From Adiantum capillus-veneris (taxonomy: Eukaryota; Streptophyta; Polypodiopsida; Polypodiales; Pteridaceae): 64,000 nucleotides of DNA. The stretch lies in NCBI GenBank assembly GCA_014529385.2, contig CM043969.1:29158946-29222945 (forward strand). Reading direction: 5' to 3'. Positions 58,122-64,000 of this stretch are shown piece by piece. Below the pieces are notes generated by a model, which ran no database searches, was not told the origin of the DNA, and was given only the letters and a program-made list of their open reading frames with translations. The translations under genes and the position numbers were made by a program. The first letter of the stretch is position 1. The number at the start of each line of letters is the position of its first letter.

Positions 58122-59255
58122 CTACTTTCCCTCCTCTGTAAAAGGCAATTTTTCCCTTCTCCCTTGCTGCCTGCCCTTGATCTCTGGCATCAACTCTTGC
58201 AGATGTGCTATTTGTGCTAAAGTAAGGTCATCCCCCATAAATATTCCAGTTTTCTTAAGTGCTGGTCTCTTCTTCAAAAATTCCTTCCTTGTTTGCAAAG
58301 TCGGGAAACGCAAAATAAGTGCTTTCTCTTTGACGTTTCCCTTCTCATCCACTCCCTTCTTTCCTACTCTCCAAGCACCTGTGTGCATAGGTTCCGGGAT
58401 GCCCATGCGCTGCAAGAGTTCCTTCACTTCGTCTTCTACATTTTCGGTGTCTTTGATACCAGTAATACGCACATGGAGGGCTCTAGTCCTCCTCTTCTGT
58501 TCCTCCTCAATGGTCATATTGATGATGGTAGAAGTCTGTGCGGCTTCTGGCATCCGGGCCTTTCCTTTCTTTGCACCTTCAATCCATTTTTCTGCTTCGT
58601 CAACTTTATCCTGTGTTTTAGAAAGGCGCTCCGCCCATGAGGAAGTCTCTTTCGAGTTTAGTTCTTCCCCTTCGCGCAGAGTTTTCACCTGCTCCTTAAT
58701 ATCTTCGAGCTCCTTTAACAGCGAGGGCTGATTTCCCCCTTCCGTTTTGGGCATAATTTTGCACGCTGCAAGTTCCCCTTTAAGCTCTTCAATCACTGCA
58801 TCTTTTTCCTTCATGCACTTTTCCACATTGGTTTTCCAAGATTCAAAGCTTGCAATTACCTCATCCAACTTTTTTTGCATAATACATTCCATTACATTCA
58901 CTTCTGCCCGCATTAGAGCGTGCATCTCCCCTTTCACAGATAGATACATCTCATCATGCTTACCAAGCATCGCTTTATCGAATTCTTTCCTCATATCTGC
59001 ATACATAGAATTCTTATAACTCTCTGCGTTTGCGTACATCTCTTTCCTGATGTCATCTCTCATAAAGCTGAGCTCAGATTCAATCATCACTTGAACCCTC
59101 TCCATCATTAAATCATCTTGGGTTCTGACGGTTTTCCCTGCCCGCAATGAGCTTGGCGAGAGTATGCTATCTCTGTTCCTCCGCTTGAAAGTCGCTTTCA
59201 TTTTTTGTGGCGTGGTGAAGCCACTTGCATCACCATCCTCGACTGGTTGGTCCAT
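58122..59255 (-). CDS. LINE copy 2 ORF1 protein
   Basis: 377 aa, homologous to 52827-53987: TFKRRNRDSILSPSSLRAGK, a long charged coiled-coil-like region, RALHVRITGIKDTENVEDE, AWRVGKKGVDEKGN and IFMGDDLTLAQIAHLQELMP. It ends in a different frame (KLPFTEEGK) because of a small insertion near 58170. The intervening 56 nt to the endonuclease ATG match a two-ORF LINE. Confidence 0.85.
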   Translation of the reverse strand: MDQPVEDGDASGFTTPQKMKATFKRRNRDSILSPSSLRAGKTVRTQDDLMMERVQVMIESELSFMRDDIRKEMYANAESYKNSMYADMRKEFDKAMLGKHDEMYLSVKGEMHALMRAEVNVMECIMQKKLDEVIASFESWKTNVEKCMKEKDAVIEELKGELAACKIMPKTEGGNQPSLLKELEDIKEQVKTLREGEELNSKETSSWAERLSKTQDKVDEAEKWIEGAKKGKARMPEAAQTSTIINMTIEEEQKRRTRALHVRITGIKDTENVEDEVKELLQRMGIPEPMHTGAWRVGKKGVDEKGNVKEKALILRFPTLQTRKEFLKKRPALKKTGIFMGDDLTLAQIAHLQELMPEIKGRQQGRREKLPFTEEGK

Positions 59256-59888
59256 CCGAGAGAGAAGAACAAAGCGAGCACTGAGTCAAGGCCCTCACCA
59301 GCTGCGGTCTGGCCTCCGCCCTGGTTGGCCTTGCCCTCGTCACCAAGTCCTCGCCCTCGTCCTGGTTGACTTGACTGCTCTCGTCCTCGCCCTGGCACTG
59401 GTCTCGTCCCCTGGTCGAGGGCGAGCAGGTGGACCTGGTCGAGCTGCTGGTCCTGTGTCAAGAGGGCGAGCAGCTTGCCAAGGGCGAGGACGAGGGCCCT
59501 AACCTCTGAAGGACGAGGGCGAGCTGTGCCAAGGGCGAGAGCTAGCTGCCTACCAAGGGAGAGGGCTAGAAGATCCAGCAGCTCGCCCTCGTTCCTCGTC
59601 CAGCAGAGAGAGAGCTCGTCCCTTCGTCCTTCGTCCAGCAAGTTGGCAGCGCGACGAGCTCGTCCTTCGTCCAGCAAGTTGGCAGCTCGAGAGGGTCCTT
59701 CGCCTCAGTCTCCTTCCCTCAGGCCTGCTCGTCCTCGTCAACGTGCTCGCCACATAATGCTCGCCCTCCTTAGGCTGCTCGCCCTGGTCCAGCTGCTCAC
59801 CCCAGGCTGCTCGCCCTCGTCCAGCAGGTGCAACTCGTCCAGCTGCTCGCCCTCAGGCCAGCTGCTCGCCCTCGCCCTCTTGAGCACT

Positions 59889-59889
<1 letters not shown>
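59256..59889. repeat. GC-rich degenerate minisatellite (GCTCGCCCTCGTCC units) upstream of LINE copy 2
   Basis: Recurring CTCGTCCTCGCCCTGG, CTGCTCGCCCTCGTCCAGC and CAGCAAGTTGGCAGC strings. Open on both strands but low-complexity and not a known protein. A short GAGAGAGAAG follows the ORF1 start at 59258. Sequence differs from the region upstream of LINE A1. Confidence 0.55.

Positions 59890-59940
<51 letters not shown>
59890..59940. repeat. (GA)n microsatellite
   Basis: About 51 bp, between the GC-rich region and a gypsy K-like leader. Confidence 0.95.
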
Positions 59941-59942
<2 letters not shown>

Positions 59943-60101
59943 GAAATCAGTGGTTTATTGCTTTTGCTGATTTTCGATGGAAATCAGTGGTTTATTTATT
60001 TATTTATCTGCTGACTTTAGACTAAATTCAGCACATAAAACTTCTAATCCTTCTCTGTGCTCCTCTTTTGTGTGTGGTACACACACACACACACACACAC
60101 A
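59941..60101 (+). mobile_element. Fragment of a gypsy K-type leader with (AC)n
   Basis: Near-identical to 3480-3640 of gypsy K (TTTTGCTGATTTTCGATGG, CTGACTTTAGACTAAATTCA, GTGTGTGGTACACAC). It ends in a shorter (AC)n array (60079-60101) followed by the same LINE-B tail as in K. Confidence 0.85.
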
Positions 60102-60294
60102 GAAAATGAAATGAAATGAAATGATATATTAACGTCTACAAAAGACCAAAATGACCTATGAGACCAACTGATTACAATGATGAGTCTAGTACCAAGTCTG
60201 GGTACAAACAAAGAAAACTACAAACAAAGAACTGAGATAGGAGTGCTACCGACTTCTATGGGTGGCTGGTAGGCTGAGCAATGGTATCATGCCA

Positions 60295-60298
<4 letters not shown>
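60102..60298 (-). mobile_element. LINE subfamily B 3' fragment in a K-type leader
   Basis: The tail AATGAAATGAAATG and common terminus (GGTCATTTTGGTC on the minus strand) extend to CATGCCACAAAG, where (GA)n begins. The truncation point is within a few bases of the copy at 3714-3881. Confidence 0.85.
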
Positions 60299-60351
<53 letters not shown>

Positions 60352-60370
60352 CCACCCATGACCAACACTA

Positions 60371-60421
<51 letters not shown>
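60299..60421. repeat. Two (GA)n arrays separated by 23 bp
   Basis: 60299-60349 and 60373-60421. The second abuts the (ATGAA) tail of LINE A2. Confidence 0.95.
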
Positions 60422-60425
<4 letters not shown>

Positions 60426-62823
60426 ATGAAATGAAATGTTATATTAACGTCTTCAAAAAGGCCAGAATGACCTATGAGACCAAACTGATACAACAGTGGT
60501 GAATCTGTTACAAAGTCTGGGTACCTTAGTACTAAAGTGCTAAATGTGAAAAGTGTGTGAGTGTGAAAATAAATGTGAAAAACTAAATACAAAGTATTAA
60601 ATAAACTTCTTAGGAGCATTCTGGGTGTCTTGCTAGAATGCTTCTAATCCTTTGTTGTAGTCTCCTCCGGTGAAGTGTGCTTCTGCATCTTGGTCGTGGT
60701 CGTCTCGATTTCCTAAGCTCAATCGCCTTGTCAATGAGGGTGCCTTTGGTATGGATGTGGGTACTCCTTTGTGCTAGCTGCTGGTCTCTTGCTTCTCCTT
60801 CCACTCCTGCTTCTCTCGATCCGAAGAAATCTGTGATCTGCCTCTGAGACTGTAGTGCTCTTTGTCTTCTCATTAGATTATCCCTGTGCCGATGTATTTC
60901 CAGTAGGTACAAGCCTAAGCATCTTTGATCTTGGTATTGCATGACTCTATCTAGAGGTCCAAAGCCTTCTTTAAATAGGCAATGGAAACGCCCACGTATC
61001 TCATAGTATACGGTGCAATGGCATATGTAGTGTAATTCTGTCTCCGGCTCCGTCCCGCATAACTTGCAAATTCTGCTCTCAGGTGGGATTCCCCTAAATC
61101 TGCCAAATTCAATTTCCAGCTGGTGTGAGGATGTACGAATCTGACCAATAGCACATCTCAAACCATGAGACGGGTGGGTATCCATGTAGCTCGGGCGAAT
61201 CATAAATCCATCTTCAAATAGCTGTAGGAAGTTTTCTTTGTAGTCGGCCATCTTCGTGCCCAATTCTTGTGTAGGGTCTACCCATGTCCTCTTAGTATCC
61301 AATTGTATAAGATCCTGACGGATGATTTTATTAATCTCCGTTCGTGTAATTGCCAGTGATGGAGCCTCAAGAGAGTATTGGTAGGGGGGTAATCTTTCCA
61401 TACTGAACCCGTGTCTCTGAAACCACGAAGACAGCTGCGCATACCAACATGATATATCCCCTTTCATTGCTAACTGTCGAGAGGATTCGAGGGCCAATCT
61501 AGTATATCGGCAATTATTTGTATCCCACAAACCATGTATAAAGGACACTGATCTGGTAAGCGCTTCAATTTCTATCAGAGGGGCAGCTAGTTCCGCTCGG
61601 ATAATCGCGTGTGGTACAGAGGCCTTGGCTCTAATCATTCGGGAAATCATAGATACCAAAGGTCTCTCCATTGGCTTCCAATTATCCTGATCCACAGATG
61701 GTCCCCAAATCTGGACCCCATAAAGCATAGCCGAAGCCACCACAATATCAAAGAGCCAAAGTTTTGGTCGTGGTTCCTGAAATTGCACTTGTGAACACAT
61801 CCTCTCGAACCCTCCCAAGGCCGCAGAGGCTCTGGACAATCTAGCCTCCGCTGCTTTCTTAAGAGTAAACTTCGGTCCTGCAAATACCACACCAAGGTAT
61901 GTGTATGCATCTGTGTACTCTACTGTATCCTGGCCATATGCAAATGTAGGTGCCGATCTCCTAACCCACTGCGGTGTGGTTTTAAACACGATAACTTTGG
62001 TTTTACCCAAATTCACCGACAGTCCGCTGTCCTCCGCGAATTTATGTAATGCATCTAACTGCCTCTGCATTCCATCTAGTGATTCTGCTATCAATACAAT
62101 ATCATCTGCATACAACAACAAAGGGATCCATGACCCTGCAAGTTGAGCACCTCTGTCACCCTCTCTATCAATGTAATCTGATACCTCATCTATATACATA
62201 CCAAATAAAGTAGGGAACAGTGGGCATCCCTGCTTTACTCCAACGGTGGAATGAACAATGTCGGAATCCCCTTCTGGAGTACGTACATAACCAGTTACTG
62301 ACCCGTATAAGGCCATGATCCCCCAGATAATCTCTTTGGGGACCCCTAACTCTTGCATTCTACGCATCAATATGGCCCTTGGTACTGTATAAAAGCTTTC
62401 CGAAAATCCACAAAGCAGCAATACATCCTTCTCCCGCTTGCTCTTCCTTCTTCAATAATGGCTCTGAGCGTAAGAATATGATCTAGTGAGAAATAACCCC
62501 TCCTGAATCCAGCTTGTCCTGTTGCCCTTATGCCCTCATTCTCTGCCCATCTACTCAATTTTTGTTCCAGAATGGATGCGTACAGTCGGGTCAATGTGTG
62601 ACCCACCATAATGGTACGGTAGTTCCCGAGTATCATAGGATCCCATGACTTGAAAATAGGTACGATAGTAGATCATTTCCAAGATTCAAGTAATCCTTCA
62701 CACATGACCCGATTAAACAGACAAGCAAGGACTTCTGAAAGTAGATCCCTTGCATGGATCAGATGTTCTGCTACTAGACTCTCGTGATCATATGCTCTTC
62801 TTGTCTTCATCTTATCAATGGCT
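60422..62823 (-). pseudogene. LINE A2 (minus strand), 5'-truncated: RT and C-terminal domain
   Basis: Frame 60610-62421 (603 aa) is open: ALYGSVTGYVRTPEGDSDIV, VHSTVGVKQGCPLFPTLFGM, LLYADDIVLIAES, LSVNLGKTKVIVF, YLGVVFAGPKF, the zinc motif CKLCGTEPETELHYICHC, the PIP-box QRQITDFF (60823-60846), and the Arg-rich tail STLHRRRLQQRIRSILARH. The 5' part continues in other frames (62367-62636: NYRTIMVGHTLTRLYASILE) with a frameshift at FRKAF. It is truncated at 62823 and joined to the 3' end of another LINE. Closest relative of A1. Confidence 0.9.
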
Positions 62824-64000
62824 TTATTAACGTCTACAAAAGGCCAAAATGACCTATGAGACCAACTGATTACAATGATGAGTCTAGTACCAAGTCTGGG
62901 TACAAACAAAGAAAACTACAAACTAAAAACTGAGATAGGAGTGCTACTGACTCCTATGGGTGGCTGGTAGTCTGAGAAATGGTATCATGCCACAAAGGTA
63001 CAAAGTGGGGATAAGTGTCACCATGATACAATATAGCATTAGCATGAAGCCTATCCTGATCGACACTCTGGGTGTCGTGCTAGAATCCCGTGGATCCTCT
63101 GCCGCAATCTCCGCCGGTGCTGCGTGGCTCCCCTCCTCAGTCGCGGTCATCTCGATCTCCCCAACTCTATAGCTCGGTCAATGAGAGTACCGTTGGTGTG
63201 TGTATGGGTGGGAACCGAGCTCTGTGATGGTGGTGTCCCCTCTGCCTTTGTGGTACTCAGATTGAAGAAATCTGAGATGCGTCTCTAGGGCTGTCTCTGT
63301 CTATGCCCTCTCAATAGAGAGTCTCTATGTCTCTGTATCTCAAGTAGAAATAATCCGAGACATCTTTGATCCTGATATCTCATGACTCTATCTAACGAGT
63401 CAAAACCATCTCTGAATAAACAATGAAAGCGTCCCCGTATCTCATAGTAGACTGTGCAGTGACATATGTAGTGAAACTTTGTCTCTGGCTCTACATGGCA
63501 TAACTGACATATCCTACTGTCTGCTGGTATGCCTCTGAATCTACCTGTCTCAATCGGTGTGAAGATGTGCGAATCTGGCCTATGGCACATCGTAACCCAT
63601 GAGATAGATGTGTGTCCATGTAGCTGGGCCGTGTGACAAATCCGTCTGTCGTGAGTTGGAGAAGATGCTCTCTATAGAAAGCCCTCTTCGTACCCAACTC
63701 CCGTGATGGCTCTATCCATGTCCTCCTGCTATCAAGCTGGATAAGATCCTGTCGAATGAGTCTAGTAATCTCCATCTGTGTAAGACCCAAAGATGGTGCA
63801 TCAAGAGAATACTGGAAAGGGGGCAGCCTGTTTATGCTGAAACCATGCCTCTGGAACCATGAGCTCATCTGTGCATACCAACATGATGTATCTCCCTGTA
63901 ATGCCAGCTGTCTGGATGACTCAAGAGCAAGCCTAGCATACCTGTCCCTGATGGTGTCCTATAAGCTGTGTACAAATGATAGTGATCTGGTGAGTGCCGC
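62824..64000 (-). pseudogene. LINE subfamily B (minus strand), 3' part, continues past the window
   Basis: Frames 63491-63868 (QYSLDAPSLGLTQMEITRLI, YMDTHLSHGLRCAIGQIRTS) and 63285-63590 (CQLCHVEPETKFHYICHC) carry the RT C-terminal domain. The PIP-box position (63264-63287) reads stop-RRISDFF because CAG became TAG. Its 3' UTR is the source-type sequence for the short B fragments at 3714, 47442 and 60102. Unlike them it lacks the CATTT tail and GA array: it joins LINE A2 directly at TTATTAACGTC. Confidence 0.85.

Larger units (their letters stand above)
47351..64000 (+). other. ATX-like gene: third giant intron, open at the window edge
   Basis: The donor GTATATG at 47351 follows KDCY. No further ATX exon is found in the remaining 16.65 kb, which consists of minus-strand LINEs and LTR pieces separated by (GA)n arrays. 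Confidence 0.75.

Overview
The window is a stretch of a large, repeat-rich land-plant genome. It holds one host gene and otherwise almost only transposable elements. The host gene is an ATX3/4/5-type (trithorax-like) histone H3-lysine methyltransferase on the + strand. I could place 14 consecutive exons (169-47350). Each has an AG acceptor and a GT donor, and all 13 internal junctions keep the reading frame, giving 1,497 nt (499 codons) of coding sequence. The gene starts before the window and its catalytic SET core lies beyond the right end. Very large, element-packed introns point to a big plant genome such as a fern or another large-genome lineage; the species cannot be fixed from sequence alone.

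Layout: 1-1602, seven exons encoding the JAS-like and PHD regions. 1603-13716, a 12.1-kb intron holding an L1-type LINE split by a chromovirus-like Ty3/gypsy element (K, 2894-7114, TSD ATTAG), two LINE 3' ends and a decayed minus-strand gypsy (J). 13717-15191, three exons. 15192-46754, a 31.6-kb intron with two + strand LINE copies and then a nest of LTR elements: gypsy F is interrupted by G1 (21665-26049) and G2 (26883-40928), and G2 contains the nearly intact gypsy H (29557-37937, TSD CCGCC). The nest is followed by a pol-less LTR element (L, 41412-46363). 46755-47350, four exons. 47351-64000, a third giant intron (more than 16.6 kb) filled with minus-strand LINEs, one interrupted by a 1.34-kb TTAA-flanked inverted-repeat DNA transposon and one by a truncated H-type LTR.

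The most interesting theme is a set of related LINE subfamilies (called A, B, C here, plus two more). Most of their ends sit on long (GA)n/(CT)n microsatellites. They share a 3' terminus with a conserved small stem-loop and a (CATTT)n tail, and their ORF2 proteins end in a zinc motif, a perfect PCNA-interacting-peptide match (QRQITDFF) and an arginine-rich tail. This suggests microsatellite-targeted retrotransposition with a replication-clamp link. ORF1 of subfamily A looks like animal L1 ORF1p (coiled coil, RRM-like, C-terminal domain), whereas the separate L1-type fragment has the usual plant DUF4283 plus CCHC type.

No tRNA, rRNA or CRISPR array was seen. All protein assignments come from reading motifs by eye; no database search was run.
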